Shown: piece after piece, positions 53,726-63,580 of the stretch | How the letters are laid out: every line of letters starts with the position of its first letter | Numbering within the stretch: the first letter of the stretch is position 1 | Assembly (NCBI RefSeq): GCF_024213195.1 | Contig: NZ_JANAVF010000003.1 | Location: forward strand, 395,420 to 459,419 | DNA: 64,000 nt | Source: Streptomyces sp. TBY4 | GTDB taxonomy: Bacteria > Actinomycetota > Actinomycetes > Streptomycetales > Streptomycetaceae | Direction of reading: 5' to 3' | Position numbers and translations under genes: made by a program | Notes under the pieces: generated by a model | Databases searched by the model: none | Told to the model about the DNA's origin: nothing | What the model saw: only the letters and a program-made list of their open reading frames with translations

Positions 53726-54526
53726 ATGCCACTCCTCTACGTGACCGACCTGGCCTACCCCGCGCGCGGCCGCCGCTACGGTGACGAGGACGTCTTCCTC
53801 ACCGCACGCCTGCGCGAGCACTTCCCCCTGGCCCTGTGCCACCCCCTGGACGCGGAGGCCCTCCTCCCGGCCTTCGACACCGTGGTGATCCGCAACAGCG
53901 GCCCGGTCCTCCACCACCAGCAGGCCTACGACTCCTTCCGCGCGGCCGCCCTGGCCGCCGGCACCCGGGTCTACAACCCCCTGACCGGCCGAGGCGACAT
54001 GGCCGGCAAGCAGTACCTCGTCGACCTCACGGCCTCGGGCCACCCGGTGATCCCCACCGTCGACGACCCGGCGCACCTGTCCCTCCTCCCCGCGTCCCCC
54101 TCCTACGCGGTGAAGCCGAAGCAGGGAGCGGACTCGATAGGCCTCACCTTCACCCCGCACCCGGACTGCACGCCGGGGGAGTTCCTGATCCAGCCCCGCA
54201 TCGACTTCGCCTACGAGGTCTCCTTCTACTTCGTGGACGACGCCTTCCAGTACGCCCTGTACGCCCCCGACCCGGCCCGCCGCTGGGAACTGGTCCCGTA
54301 CGAGCCCACCCCCGCGGACCTGGCCTTCGCCCGCACCTTCATCGACTGGAACACCCTCACCCACGGCATCCAGCGCGTGGACGCCTGCCGCGCCCCCTCG
54401 GGCGAGCTCCTCCTGGTCGAACTGGAGGACCTCAACCCGTACCTCTCCCTGGACCTCCTCCCGCCCGAGGTCCAGAACACCTTCGTCACGTCCCTGGTCG
54501 CCTCCCTCCGCGACTTCGGAGCCTGA
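53726..54526 (+). CDS. Hypothetical ATP-grasp-like protein
   Basis: 266 residues, not assigned to a named enzyme. The N-terminal PLLYVTDLAYPARGRRYGDEDVFLTARL, FDTVVIRNSGP, and SYAVKPKQGADSIGL followed by FLIQPRI resemble the nucleotide-binding half of ATP-grasp ligases. The C-terminal VELEDLNPYLSLDLL fits the metal-binding strand. It is shorter than typical ATP-grasp enzymes. Substrate unknown. Confidence 0.7.
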   Translation: MPLLYVTDLAYPARGRRYGDEDVFLTARLREHFPLALCHPLDAEALLPAFDTVVIRNSGPVLHHQQAYDSFRAAALAAGTRVYNPLTGRGDMAGKQYLVDLTASGHPVIPTVDDPAHLSLLPASPSYAVKPKQGADSIGLTFTPHPDCTPGEFLIQPRIDFAYEVSFYFVDDAFQYALYAPDPARRWELVPYEPTPADLAFARTFIDWNTLTHGIQRVDACRAPSGELLLVELEDLNPYLSLDLLPPEVQNTFVTSLVASLRDFGA

Positions 54527-54528
54527 GG

Positions 54529-54960
54529 TCAGGCGGCGCGGCGCCGCCGGGCCACGTAGCGGAGCAGGGCCCAGATCGCCGTGGCGTTGACGAGGGCGCC
54601 GACCAGGATGGCGGCGGTGAAGCCGAGGCCGGCCCACGCGTCGAGCTTGTCGCTCACGGTGGTGTCCGGAACCCAGTCCGCGGGGAGCGGGTCCGACGGG
54701 TCGGGGTGGTCGGTGGGCGGGCGGGCCGGCGGCTCCGAGCCGTAGTACTCGGGGCCCTCCGGGGCCGGGGCGTCCACCGTCGGCATGAAGGCGCCCATCA
54801 GCAGGAGGCTGACCGGTGCGGTGGCCAGGGCCGGCCAGACTCCGAAGAAGCCGATGTCCCCGAACCGGCTGCCGACCTCCATGAAGACCACCATCGCGAG
54901 CACCAGCGCCAGGTATCCACCGGGCACCCACATCTCGGGCTTCGACCAGCGCCGCGCCAT
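54529..54960 (-). CDS. Small membrane protein (SCO4225-like?)
   Basis: 143 residues with three hydrophobic segments (about 12-30, 38-58 and 110-130) and a Pro/Asp-rich loop. The ATG 54960 start is chosen because the longer frame upstream lacks a ribosome site. It resembles small Streptomyces membrane proteins of unknown function; the family name is tentative. Confidence 0.6.
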   Translation of the reverse strand: MARRWSKPEMWVPGGYLALVLAMVVFMEVGSRFGDIGFFGVWPALATAPVSLLLMGAFMPTVDAPAPEGPEYYGSEPPARPPTDHPDPSDPLPADWVPDTTVSDKLDAWAGLGFTAAILVGALVNATAIWALLRYVARRRRAA

Positions 54961-55092
54961 CACATTCCCCGTCCTGTCCCGTTCCGCTTCGTTCGTGTCG
55001 TTGACAGTCTTGAAGCCGGCGGGTCTCGCCACCTGAGTACGCCTACTCATCCTGCGCTGCCCGGGCTACCTGGTCGGAGCAGGTAGGGGAGG

Positions 55093-55776
55093 TCAGGAGG
55101 TGCGGGGCGCGAGGCCGTCGAGGAGGATCTTGAGGCCGAAGTCGAGGGCGGGCCTGACGTCGCCGTCGTCCTCCACTACGCCCGATGCCATCAGGGACGC
55201 GAGGGTGGGGAACCGGTCGGGCTGGACGACCCGGGCAAGGAGGTTCCCGTAGTCGGAGCCGGACGGGACGATCTCGGTGGCGATCCGGGCCAGGTCGCGG
55301 ACGGCGCTGGAGAGGAACATGGCGGTGGCGACCAGGTTCTCGGCGGCGAGTCCCGACCGGGCCAGGGGCCGGAGAAGGGCCTCGAACCAGGCCAGTTCGT
55401 TCGGACCGGTCGGAGCCCCGGTGGTCGCCACGCGCAGCATCCAGGGGTGGGCGAGGTAGAACTCCCAGGCGGCATCGGCCCAGTCGAGGATCTCGCTGCG
55501 CCACTCCTTCCCCGACTCCGCCGGCGGGCTGCCCTGCGCGCGGTCGGCCATCAGGGCGACCAGCTGGTCCTTCCCGGGGACGTGCCGGTACAGGGCCATC
55601 GCCGTGTAGCCGAGCTCGCCGGCGACCCGCTGCATCGACACCGCACCCAGACCCTCGGCATCGGCCAGCGCGATGGCGGCCTCGACGATGCCGCCGACGC
55701 TGAGGGTGGACCGAGCGCTCTCCTCCGTCTCCCAGAGGAGTCGGAAGGTGGCCTCCGCGCTCTTGTCCGCTGCCAC
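55093..55776 (-). CDS. TetR family regulator (TetR class C-terminal domain)
   Basis: 227 residues: a helix-turn-helix in IVEAAIALADAEGLGAVSMQRVAGELGYTAMALYRHVPGKDQL, and a C-terminal domain resembling TetR_C_1. GTG 55776 lies 2 bases after the stop of the upstream membrane protein gene, so the two form an operon. Confidence 0.85.
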   Translation of the reverse strand: MAADKSAEATFRLLWETEESARSTLSVGGIVEAAIALADAEGLGAVSMQRVAGELGYTAMALYRHVPGKDQLVALMADRAQGSPPAESGKEWRSEILDWADAAWEFYLAHPWMLRVATTGAPTGPNELAWFEALLRPLARSGLAAENLVATAMFLSSAVRDLARIATEIVPSGSDYGNLLARVVQPDRFPTLASLMASGVVEDDGDVRPALDFGLKILLDGLAPRTS

Positions 55777-55778
55777 TT

Positions 55779-56477
55779 CTACCGCCGATTCTCCGAGTCC
55801 GATCCCGCTCGCCCAGCATAGTGGCGGGCGTTTCGGCGCCGGAGGAGCGCGATCCCGACCGCGAGGATCCAGTAGGCGTAAAGGCTGGCGATGGTGGCCG
55901 TCGTGCCCCAGCCGTTCGCGCTGAAGAACCGTCCGGTGTCGTTGCCGAAATACAGGGACGGGACGAACGCGAGATTGATCAGGGCGAGGGCGTACGCCGA
56001 CCGGGCGGCCCACCGGGACAGCAGTCCCGAGCGCACCGCCGCGTACCCGGCGGCCGCCAGGAACACCGCGGTGAGGATGCGGCCGACCGATCCGTACAGC
56101 AGGTAGGAGCCCTCGGCGGTGATGGTCGGATCGACCGGCTCGCGGGCGGCGATGACCTCTCCGGCCTGCAGGGAGTGGGCGACGAAGGTGACCGCGATGT
56201 AGGTCAGTGCCGCGCCGTGGGCGAGATCCGCGACCCATCCGCAGTCCGGGTCCGCCCGGCGGACCAGCTCGCGCAGCCCGGTGGCGAAGCCGAGGAGCAG
56301 GACGAGGACGAGGAGGCTGAGCATGATCCGGGTCAGCACGTTGGAGTCGGGCGGAGCCCCGTCGTGGAGGAAGTACAGCGGCACCTCGACGACCTGCAGC
56401 GCCGTGAACGCCACGCCGGTGATCCCGGTGAACGTGCGCAGGGGCATTCCGTCCGGACGCGATGTTGTATATGACAT
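55779..56477 (-). CDS. Membrane protein (DUF4386-like?) co-transcribed with TetR
   Basis: 232 residues with six to seven hydrophobic segments and FVAHSLQAGEVIAAREP, similar in outline to DUF4386-type proteins. The ATG follows a -10-like TACACT by 7 bases with no ribosome site, which fits a leaderless transcript. Nearby GTATAC/GTATAT elements (56466-56500) may be the TetR operator. Confidence 0.7.
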   Translation of the reverse strand: MSYTTSRPDGMPLRTFTGITGVAFTALQVVEVPLYFLHDGAPPDSNVLTRIMLSLLVLVLLLGFATGLRELVRRADPDCGWVADLAHGAALTYIAVTFVAHSLQAGEVIAAREPVDPTITAEGSYLLYGSVGRILTAVFLAAAGYAAVRSGLLSRWAARSAYALALINLAFVPSLYFGNDTGRFFSANGWGTTATIASLYAYWILAVGIALLRRRNARHYAGRAGSDSENRR

Positions 56478-56571
56478 AAACAGGAGTGTAGGGCGTATAC
56501 ATGCGGGAATCCAGCGGATCCCTTCGTACGGGCGTGATCCGGCGTTCACAGGCGGATGGCAAGCTTGAAAC

Positions 56572-58410
56572 ATGAACGATGCTGCCCCGGCGCCCACCCC
56601 CGCGCCCGAGCCCCGACGACGTGCCCGAGTCCGTGCCCCCGAGCTGATCGGCAAGGGAGGCTGGCTCAACACCGGTGGGAAGGAGCTGACCCTCGCCGAC
56701 CTGCGGGGGCGGATCACCATCCTCGACTTCTGGACCTTCTGCTGTGTGAACTGCCTGCACGTGCTCGACGAGTTGCGCGAGCTGGAGGAGAAGCACCGCG
56801 ACACCGTCGTGATCGTCGGCGTGCACTCGCCGAAGTTCGTGCACGAGGCCGAGCACTCCGCCGTCGTCGACGCCGTCGAGCGGTACGGGGTGCACCACCC
56901 GGTGCTCGACGACCCCGAGCTCGCGACCTGGAAGCAGTACGCCGTCCGCGCCTGGCCCACGCTCGTGGTGATCGACCCCGAGGGGTACGTCGTCGCGCAG
57001 CACGCCGGGGAGGGGCACGCGCACGCCCTCGCGAAGCTGGTGGAGGAGCTGGAGGCGGAGCACGGCGCCAAGGGGACGCTGCGGCGCGGGGACGGGCCGT
57101 ACGTGGCGCCCGAGCCGGTCGCGGGTGACCTGCGGTTCCCCGGGAAGGCGCTCGTGCTGCCCTCCGGGAACCTGCTCGTCTCCGACACCACCCGGCACCA
57201 GCTGGTGGAGCTGGCTCCCGACGGGGAGGCCGTCGTACGCCGCATCGGCGGCGGGGAGCGCGGCTTCGGCCCGGACGCCTTCAGCGAGCCGCAGGGGCTC
57301 GCCCTCCTCCCCGACGGGTCCGTGGTCGTCGCCGACACCGTCAATCACGCGCTGCGCCGCTTCGACCCCGCGACCGGGTCCGTGGAGACCGTCGCCGGGA
57401 CCGGGCGGCAGTGGTGGCAGGGGTCCCCGACCTCGGGTCCGGCCCTCGAAGTGGACCTGTCCTCGCCGTGGGACGTGGCCTGGTGGCAGGGCCGGGTGTG
57501 GATCGCCATGGCGGGCGTCCACCAGCTGTGGACCTGGGATCCGGAGAGCGGCACCGTGGCCGTCGCGGCCGGCACGACCAACGAGGGGCTGCACGACGGT
57601 CCGGCCGCCGAGGCCTGGTTCGCGCAGCCGTCCGGGCTCGCGGCCACGCAGGACCGCCTGTGGATCGCCGACTCCGAGACGAGCGCACTCCGCTACGTCG
57701 AGCGGGAGGGCGACGGCTACGCCATCCGTACCGCCGTCGGCTCCGGCCTCTTCGACTTCGGCCACCGGGACGGCGACGCCGACCAGGCGCTGCTCCAGCA
57801 CCCGCTCGGCGTCACCGCGCTGCCCGACGGCTCGGTCGCGGTGTGCGACACGTACAACCACGCCCTGCGCCGCTACGACCCCGCCACCGGTCAGGTCACC
57901 ACCCTGGCGACCGACCTCCGCGAGCCCAGCGACGCGGTCCTGGTCGGGGACGACATCGTGGTCGTGGAGTCCGCCCGGCACCGGCTGACCCGGCTGCGCC
58001 TCCCCGAGGAGGCCGTACGGGTCGACGCGGTCGCCCACCGCACCCAGCGGGCCGCCACCGAGGTGGCCCCCGGCACCCTCCGCCTCGACGTCGTCTTCCG
58101 GGCCCCGAGCGGCCAGAAGCTCGACACCCGCTACGGCCCCTCCACCCGCCTGCTGGTCTCCTCGACCCCGCCCGAGCTCCTGACGGCGGGCGACGGCCCC
58201 GGCACGGACCTGTTCCGGGAGCTCGCGCTCAACCCGGACCTGCCCGGCGGCGTCCTGCACGTCTCCGCGATGGCCGCCTCCTGCGACGACGACCCGGAGA
58301 ACGAATACCCGGCCTGCCACGTCCACCAGCAGGACTGGGGGGTACCGGTGACCGTCACCCCCGGCGGCGCGACCCGGCTGCCCCTGGTGCTGGCGGGGAT
58401 GGACGACTGA
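56572..58410 (+). CDS. Thioredoxin-NHL repeat protein (NHLRC2-like)
   Basis: 612 residues: a thioredoxin-like domain (about 25-170) with the CxxC pair Cys58/Cys61 in WTFCCVNCLH, then an NHL beta-propeller (about 185-490, repeats such as VVADTVNHALRRFDP and AVCDTYNHALRRYDP) and a C-terminal beta domain. This is the same architecture as animal NHLRC2. Presumed redox-linked scaffold, cytoplasmic. Confidence 0.9.
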   Translation: MNDAAPAPTPAPEPRRRARVRAPELIGKGGWLNTGGKELTLADLRGRITILDFWTFCCVNCLHVLDELRELEEKHRDTVVIVGVHSPKFVHEAEHSAVVDAVERYGVHHPVLDDPELATWKQYAVRAWPTLVVIDPEGYVVAQHAGEGHAHALAKLVEELEAEHGAKGTLRRGDGPYVAPEPVAGDLRFPGKALVLPSGNLLVSDTTRHQLVELAPDGEAVVRRIGGGERGFGPDAFSEPQGLALLPDGSVVVADTVNHALRRFDPATGSVETVAGTGRQWWQGSPTSGPALEVDLSSPWDVAWWQGRVWIAMAGVHQLWTWDPESGTVAVAAGTTNEGLHDGPAAEAWFAQPSGLAATQDRLWIADSETSALRYVEREGDGYAIRTAVGSGLFDFGHRDGDADQALLQHPLGVTALPDGSVAVCDTYNHALRRYDPATGQVTTLATDLREPSDAVLVGDDIVVVESARHRLTRLRLPEEAVRVDAVAHRTQRAATEVAPGTLRLDVVFRAPSGQKLDTRYGPSTRLLVSSTPPELLTAGDGPGTDLFRELALNPDLPGGVLHVSAMAASCDDDPENEYPACHVHQQDWGVPVTVTPGGATRLPLVLAGMDD

Positions 58411-58425
58411 GTTCGCCGTGAACGA

Positions 58426-58459
58426 CCGTGCCCGCCGGGGGTTTCCCCGGCGGGCACGG
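58426..58459. terminator. Bidirectional terminator
   Basis: Perfect 15-bp stem (58426-58440 with 58445-58459), loop GTTT, between the convergent NHL and M18 genes. Confidence 0.85.
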
Positions 58460-58483
58460 TCACTGCAGGGTGATGACGCGGGC

Positions 58484-59782
58484 TCAGTTCTCCAGGAACG
58501 CCAGCATCACGTTGGCCAGGAGGTACGGGTCGTCCGCGCCGCACAGTTCGCGGGCGCTGTGCATCGAGAGGATGGCCACGCCGATGTCCACGGTCTGGAT
58601 GCCGTGGCGGGCGGCGGTGATCGGGCCGATGGTGGTGCCGCACGGCATCGAGTTGTTGGAGACGAAGGTCTGCCACGGGACGCCGGCGCGTTCGCAGGCG
58701 GCCACGAACACCGCGCGGCCGCTGCCGTCGGTGGCGTAGCGCTGGTTGACGTTGACCTTCAGGATCGGGCCGCCGTTGGCGCGCGGGTGGTGCGTGGGGT
58801 CGTGCCGCTCCGCGTAGTTGGGGTGCACGGCGTGGCCGGTGTCCGAGGAGAGGCAGATCGCGCCGGCGAAGGCCCGCGCGCGGTCCTCGTAGCTGCCGCC
58901 GCGCGAGAAGACAGAACGTTCCAGCACGTTGCCCAGGAGGGGGCCGTCCGCGCCGGTGTCCGACTGGGAGCCGTTCTCCTCGTGGTCGAAGGCGGCCAGG
59001 ACGGGGATGTGCGTGAGGGTGCCGGACGTGGAGGCCGCCACCAGTGCCGCGACGGCCGCGTGGACCGACAGCAGGTTGTCCATGCGCGGGCCGGCGAGGA
59101 GTTCGCGGTCGCGGCCGAGGTAGGCCGGGGGCTCGATCGAATGGACCATCAGGTCCCAGCCGGCGACGGAGCCGCGGTCGAGCCCTTCCTCGTCCTCCAG
59201 GAAGGCGATCAAGTCGCCCTCGTGGACCTCGCCGAGGCCCCAGATCGGCTGCATGTGCCGCTGCTTGTCCAGCTTGAGCCCGTCGGTGTTCACCGACCGG
59301 TCCAGGTGCACGGCGAGTTGGGGTACGCGCATCAGCGGACGGTCGACGTTGACGAGCCGGTCGGTGCCGTCGAGCAGGGTGAGGCGTCCGGCTAGGCCCA
59401 GGTCGCGGTCGAGCCAGGTGTTGAGCAGGGTGCCGCCGTAGATCTCCACGGCGATCTGCCGCCAGCCCTGGGAGCCGGTGTCGGGCAGCGGCTTGACCCG
59501 GAGGTTGGGGGAGTCGGTGTGCGCGCCGATGATCCGGAACGGGGTGTGCGCGGCCGCGCCTTCGGGCACGTACCAGGCGATGATCGCGCCCCCGCGGAGT
59601 ACGAACTTGCCTCCCGTGCTCGCGTCCCACGCGTCGGTCTCGGCCAACTGCCTGAATCCGGCCTTCTCCAGCCGCTCGGCCGCGTTGGCCACGGCGTGGT
59701 ACTGCGACGGACTGGCCGCCAGGAAGGTCATCAGGTCGTCGGTGTGGCCGCGGTCGAAGCGGGCGGCGGCGGGAGAGCTCAT
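58484..59782 (-). CDS. M18 family aspartyl aminopeptidase
   Basis: 432 residues. Metal and catalytic motifs are visible: GAHTDSPNLRVKP, PRMDNLLSVHAAV, FDHEENGSQSDTGA, SSDTGHAVHPNY and LSMHSARELCG. It removes N-terminal Asp/Glu from peptides in the cytoplasm using two zinc ions. ATG 59782 has AAGGTG upstream. Confidence 0.93.
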   Translation of the reverse strand: MSSPAAARFDRGHTDDLMTFLAASPSQYHAVANAAERLEKAGFRQLAETDAWDASTGGKFVLRGGAIIAWYVPEGAAAHTPFRIIGAHTDSPNLRVKPLPDTGSQGWRQIAVEIYGGTLLNTWLDRDLGLAGRLTLLDGTDRLVNVDRPLMRVPQLAVHLDRSVNTDGLKLDKQRHMQPIWGLGEVHEGDLIAFLEDEEGLDRGSVAGWDLMVHSIEPPAYLGRDRELLAGPRMDNLLSVHAAVAALVAASTSGTLTHIPVLAAFDHEENGSQSDTGADGPLLGNVLERSVFSRGGSYEDRARAFAGAICLSSDTGHAVHPNYAERHDPTHHPRANGGPILKVNVNQRYATDGSGRAVFVAACERAGVPWQTFVSNNSMPCGTTIGPITAARHGIQTVDIGVAILSMHSARELCGADDPYLLANVMLAFLEN

Positions 59783-59880
59783 GTGGTTCACCTTAACGAC
59801 GGTCGTGTTCGTCATGGCCGGACTGCGGCGGATAGCCGCAGGAAGGAGCCGGGAGGGAGTGGCCCCGGTCCCGGTGCATG

Positions 59881-60621
59881 TCAGCCCGGCGGACGGTCGA
59901 AGCGGCGCTGCAACTGTCTGCGCTCGCCACGGCGGATGCGCGGGAGCATCTCCGGGGTCTGCGCGGAGCGCTGCGCGCGCCTTTTGCGTCCGGCGCAGAA
60001 GATACAGGCCTCACCGGGAGGGGCGTCGGGATCGATGGGCGCGCCGGGGTGCTCGGAGCAGCCGGAGGCGTTGCGCGGCCGGGACAGCTCGCGGGCCACG
60101 ATGAAGGCCCGGTGGAGGTCGTCGGCCATCGCGACGAAGTCCTCGGGGGGCGAGGACAGGCCGAGGTGGAAGCGCCGCTCCTCGACCGTGCGCAGGCGGG
60201 CCTGGAGGGCCTGGAGCGTGTACGGGGGATCGGGCACGGGATAGCCGAGCCGGCGCTGCTCCCCGGCGGGCGGGCCGGCGGCCGCGGCCCGGGCGCCCTG
60301 GGCGCGCAGTCCGAGGCGGCGCCGGTCGTTGCAGATCAGGCAGCGTCCCCAGCCGTCGGGCGCCTCGGGGTCCAGCGCGCCGTTGGGGTGCTCCGGGCAG
60401 CCCGTGTAGCTCTTGGCGGGGGCGAGCCCGGCGGCCGTCTGGAAGGCGGTGTAGAGGGCGTCGGCCACCGATTCGTATTCGGTGGGGTGGGCGCCCTCGT
60501 AGAGCTCCTTGAGGTGGTCTCCGAGGCTGCCCACGGCGGACTGCAGCTCCTTGAGGGCATAGGGCCGCCCGGTCGGGACGGAGTACCCCCTGCTGCCGCG
60601 CTGCTGCTCCTGTGGACTCAT
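59881..60621 (-). CDS. Protein with duplicated CxxH...CxxC zinc-finger module
   Basis: 246 residues built as two copies of one unit: a helical segment (YALKELQSAVGSL and YTLQALQARLRTV, then VADALYTAFQTA and MADDLHRAFIVA) followed by a C-x2-H-x15-C-x2-C finger (Cys75, His78, Cys94, Cys97) and a C-x2-H-x14-C-x2-C finger (Cys188, His191, Cys206, Cys209). Basic C-terminus. It probably binds zinc; a DNA, RNA or protein contact role is possible. Family not recognised. Confidence 0.78.
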   Translation of the reverse strand: MSPQEQQRGSRGYSVPTGRPYALKELQSAVGSLGDHLKELYEGAHPTEYESVADALYTAFQTAAGLAPAKSYTGCPEHPNGALDPEAPDGWGRCLICNDRRRLGLRAQGARAAAAGPPAGEQRRLGYPVPDPPYTLQALQARLRTVEERRFHLGLSSPPEDFVAMADDLHRAFIVARELSRPRNASGCSEHPGAPIDPDAPPGEACIFCAGRKRRAQRSAQTPEMLPRIRRGERRQLQRRFDRPPG

Positions 60622-60888
60622 ACCCACGAGCGTCGCACGAACCACGGACATCCCGGGAACCCCGCAGGTCCCGCCGGGGGTGGAGCCATGGGGTGCGGGG
60701 TTCCGCGCCCGGCCGGGCTCCGGTCGCCGGTCCCGGCTCCGGCTCCGGTCCGGGCCGTGGCCGCCGACGCCGCCCCCGCCGCGCGAGCCCGAGCGCACGC
60801 CGACGGCCGGGCCCCCGTGCGGGAGGGCCCGGCCGTCTGTGTGTACGTACACCGCGTACAGATGGGGGGGTTGGAGGGACCCGTGAGG

Positions 60889-62715
60889 CTAGAACGCGGC
60901 CTCGTCGAGCTCCATCAGGGTGTTGTCGACGGACTCGGCGAGCGCGCGGGCCACCGAGACGCCGGGCAGGATCTGGGAGGCGAAGAACTTCGCCGCCGCG
61001 ATCTTGCCGGTGTAGAACGGCACGTCCTTGGCGGAGGCGGTCGGCAGCTTCTCGGCGGCCACGGCCGCGCCCTTGAGGAGCAGGTAGCCGACGACCACGT
61101 CACCGGAGGCCATCAGCAGGCGGGTGGTGTTCTGGCCGACCTTGTAGATGTTCTTGACGTCCTCGCCGGTGGCGGTGAGGTCCACGATCATCTGGCCGAC
61201 GATGGCCTCCAGGTCGACGGCCGCCTTGGCGAGCGCGTCGCGGGCCGGGGCGAGGTCCTCGCCGCCGGGGCCCTCGGCCAGGAACTTCTTCATCGTCTCG
61301 GAGAGGACGTTGAGGGAGGCGCCCTGGTCGCGGACGATCTTCCGGAAGAAGAAGTCCTGGCCCTGGATGGCCGTGGTGCCCTCGTAGAGGGTGTCGATCT
61401 TGGCGTCGCGGATGTACTGCTCGATCGGGTATTCCTGCAGGTAGCCGGAGCCGCCGAAGGTCTGGAGCGACTGCGCGAGCTGCTCGTAGGACTTCTCGGA
61501 GCCGTAGCCCTTCACGATCGGCAGGAGCAGGTCGTTCAGCCCGACCAGGGACGCGGTGTCCTCGCCGGCGGCCTGCTTCAGCTGGATCTCGTCCTGGATC
61601 GAGGCGGTGTACAGGACCAGGGCGCGCATGCCCTCGGCGTACGCCTTCTGCGTCATGAGCGAGCGGCGCACGTCGGGGTGGTGCGTGATGGTGACCTTGG
61701 GGGCCGCCTTGTCCATGAACTCGGCCAGGTCCGGGCCCTGCACGCGCTCCTTGGCGTACTCGAGCGCGTTCAGGTAGCCGGTGGACAGGGTGGCGATGGC
61801 CTTCGTGCCGACCATCATCCGGGCGAACTCGATGATCATGAACATCTGGCGGATGCCGTCGTGCTTGTCACCGATCAGCCAGCCCTTGGCGGGGTGCTGG
61901 TCGCCGAAGGTCATCTCGCACGTGTTGGAGGCCTTGAGGCCCATCTTGTGCTCGACGTTGGTCGCGTAGACGCCGTTGCGCTCGCCCAGCTCGCCGGTCT
62001 CCCAGTCGAAGTGGAACTTCGGGACCAGGAAGAGGGAGAGGCCCTTCGTGCCCGGGCCGTGGCCCTCGGGGCGCGCGAGGACGTAGTGGAGGATGTTCTC
62101 CTCCATGTCGTGCTCGCCCGAGGTGATGAAGCGCTTCACGCCCTCGATGTGCCAGGAGCCGTCGTCCTGCTGGACCGCCTTGGTGCGGCCGGCGCCGACG
62201 TCCGAGCCGGCGTCCGGCTCGGTGAGGACCATGGTGGAGCCCCAGCGCTTCTCGACGGCGAGCGCGGCGATCTTCTTCTGGACCTCGTTGCCCTCCTCGA
62301 AGAGGACGCCGGCGAACGCCGGGCCGGAGGAGTACATCCACACGGCCGGGTTCGCGCCCAGGATCGTCTCGGCGAAGGCCCAGATCAGGGAGCGGGGCGA
62401 GGTGGTGCCGCCGATCTCCTCGGGCAGGCCCAGGCGCCAGTACTCGGAGTCCATGAAGGCCTTGTAGCTCTTCTTGAAGGACGCCGGGACGGGGGCGGTG
62501 TTCGTCGTGGGGTCGAAGACCGGCGGGTTGCGGTCCGCGTCCTCGAAGGAGGCGGCCAGCTCGTTCTCGGAGAGCTTGGCTATCTCGCTGAGGATGGTCT
62601 TCGCGGTCTCGGTGTCCATCTCACCGAACGGGCCGGTGCCGTACACGTTGTCGCGCCCGAGCACCTCGAAGAGGTTGAACTCGATGTCGCGGAGATTCGA
62701 CTTGTAGTGCCCCAT
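60889..62715 (-). CDS. Acyl-CoA dehydrogenase
   Basis: 608-residue long-form acyl-CoA dehydrogenase. FAD-binding signatures are [15 protein letters not shown] and [30 protein letters not shown], the latter containing the catalytic Glu region; a C-terminal helical extension follows from about 450. It catalyses alpha,beta-dehydrogenation in fatty acid breakdown. ATG 62715 has GGAG upstream. Two operator-like repeats lie at 62760-62796. The gap 60622-60888 shows no gene. Confidence 0.92.
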   Translation of the reverse strand: MGHYKSNLRDIEFNLFEVLGRDNVYGTGPFGEMDTETAKTILSEIAKLSENELAASFEDADRNPPVFDPTTNTAPVPASFKKSYKAFMDSEYWRLGLPEEIGGTTSPRSLIWAFAETILGANPAVWMYSSGPAFAGVLFEEGNEVQKKIAALAVEKRWGSTMVLTEPDAGSDVGAGRTKAVQQDDGSWHIEGVKRFITSGEHDMEENILHYVLARPEGHGPGTKGLSLFLVPKFHFDWETGELGERNGVYATNVEHKMGLKASNTCEMTFGDQHPAKGWLIGDKHDGIRQMFMIIEFARMMVGTKAIATLSTGYLNALEYAKERVQGPDLAEFMDKAAPKVTITHHPDVRRSLMTQKAYAEGMRALVLYTASIQDEIQLKQAAGEDTASLVGLNDLLLPIVKGYGSEKSYEQLAQSLQTFGGSGYLQEYPIEQYIRDAKIDTLYEGTTAIQGQDFFFRKIVRDQGASLNVLSETMKKFLAEGPGGEDLAPARDALAKAAVDLEAIVGQMIVDLTATGEDVKNIYKVGQNTTRLLMASGDVVVGYLLLKGAAVAAEKLPTASAKDVPFYTGKIAAAKFFASQILPGVSVARALAESVDNTLMELDEAAF

Positions 62716-62759
62716 GGCGACGGCTCCGTTAAGGCTCGGTGAGAGTGGTTCCTCGTGCA

Positions 62760-62796
62760 TACCAATCGGTAACGTAATGATGCTACCCGCCGGTAA
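62760..62796. promoter_or_regulatory. Two TACCnnnCGGTAA operator-like repeats
   Basis: TACCAATCGGTAA (62760-62772) and TACCCGCCGGTAA (62784-62796) share the same 13-base dyad-type pattern, 24 bases apart, immediately upstream of the acyl-CoA dehydrogenase. They are typical of TetR/FadR-type fatty acid regulators. Confidence 0.6.
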
Positions 62797-62809
62797 TAAA
62801 CCGCAACCC

Positions 62810-63523
62810 CTACCGCAGGGACTGTGACGCCTCTCTCGGTCCTCCCGGCCGGCCGTCGTCGGCGGGGCCGTGCGCGAGGGCCCGTTCCCGGTCCACCGGT
62901 TCCGGGAAGGCCAGCCGGGGCGAGCCGCCCGCCCACCACACGCCGATCACGAAGGCGGCCGTGGCCTCCACGTACCCGGCCCGGTCCAGCCCTCCGGCCG
63001 GCATCGGGGTCCAGCCCATCCCGGTGACCAGCTCCGCGACGCGCGCGGCCGCCGCCGGGTCGTCGGCGCAGTACGGCACTGCGGGCGCGCTCTCCCCGAA
63101 TGCGGCGACCGGCAGCCCCCACACGCTCGCGTGGGCCAGGTTGAAGGCCTTCACCACGTGCGCCCCGGGCGCCGCCGCCTGGACGAGGGCGGCCGTGCTC
63201 GGCCCGCCGCCGGTGGTCAGCATCACCCCGCCCGGCCCCGGAGCCAGCGGGTTCGTGCAGTCCACCACCGTCCGCCCGGCCAGCGCCGCCGCGTGCTCCG
63301 CCGCCAGGGGTGCGGCCGCCCCGGCCGGTACGGCGAGCAGCGCGAGCTCCCCGTACGCCGCCGCCCGCGCCGGGCTCCCGTGCCCGGCCGCCCCGATCCG
63401 CCGGGCCAGGTCTTCGGCCGCCGCCTCGTCGCGCCCGCCGACGAACACCTCGTGGCCGGCCCGCACCCAGGCCCCGCCGAGGGCTTCCGCCATGGCTCCC
63501 GTTCCCAGTACGCCGATCCGCAT
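62810..63523 (-). CDS. F420H2:NADP oxidoreductase-like / NADPH-dependent F420 reductase family protein
   Basis: 237 residues: an N-terminal Rossmann start [46 protein letters not shown] and [11 protein letters not shown], as in Fno-type proteins. In many Streptomyces members the true cofactor is NADP. A separate MTTMGW-like [11 protein letters not shown] lies in the C-terminal half. Divergent from an HxlR regulator across a palindrome. Confidence 0.85.
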   Translation of the reverse strand: MRIGVLGTGAMAEALGGAWVRAGHEVFVGGRDEAAAEDLARRIGAAGHGSPARAAAYGELALLAVPAGAAAPLAAEHAAALAGRTVVDCTNPLAPGPGGVMLTTGGGPSTAALVQAAAPGAHVVKAFNLAHASVWGLPVAAFGESAPAVPYCADDPAAAARVAELVTGMGWTPMPAGGLDRAGYVEATAAFVIGVWWAGGSPRLAFPEPVDRERALAHGPADDGRPGGPREASQSLR

Positions 63524-63580
63524 CGCCGCCACCTCTTTCCGTTTCCTGTGGTCGTTTCCGGTGGCCGAAGCTACGGAGGC

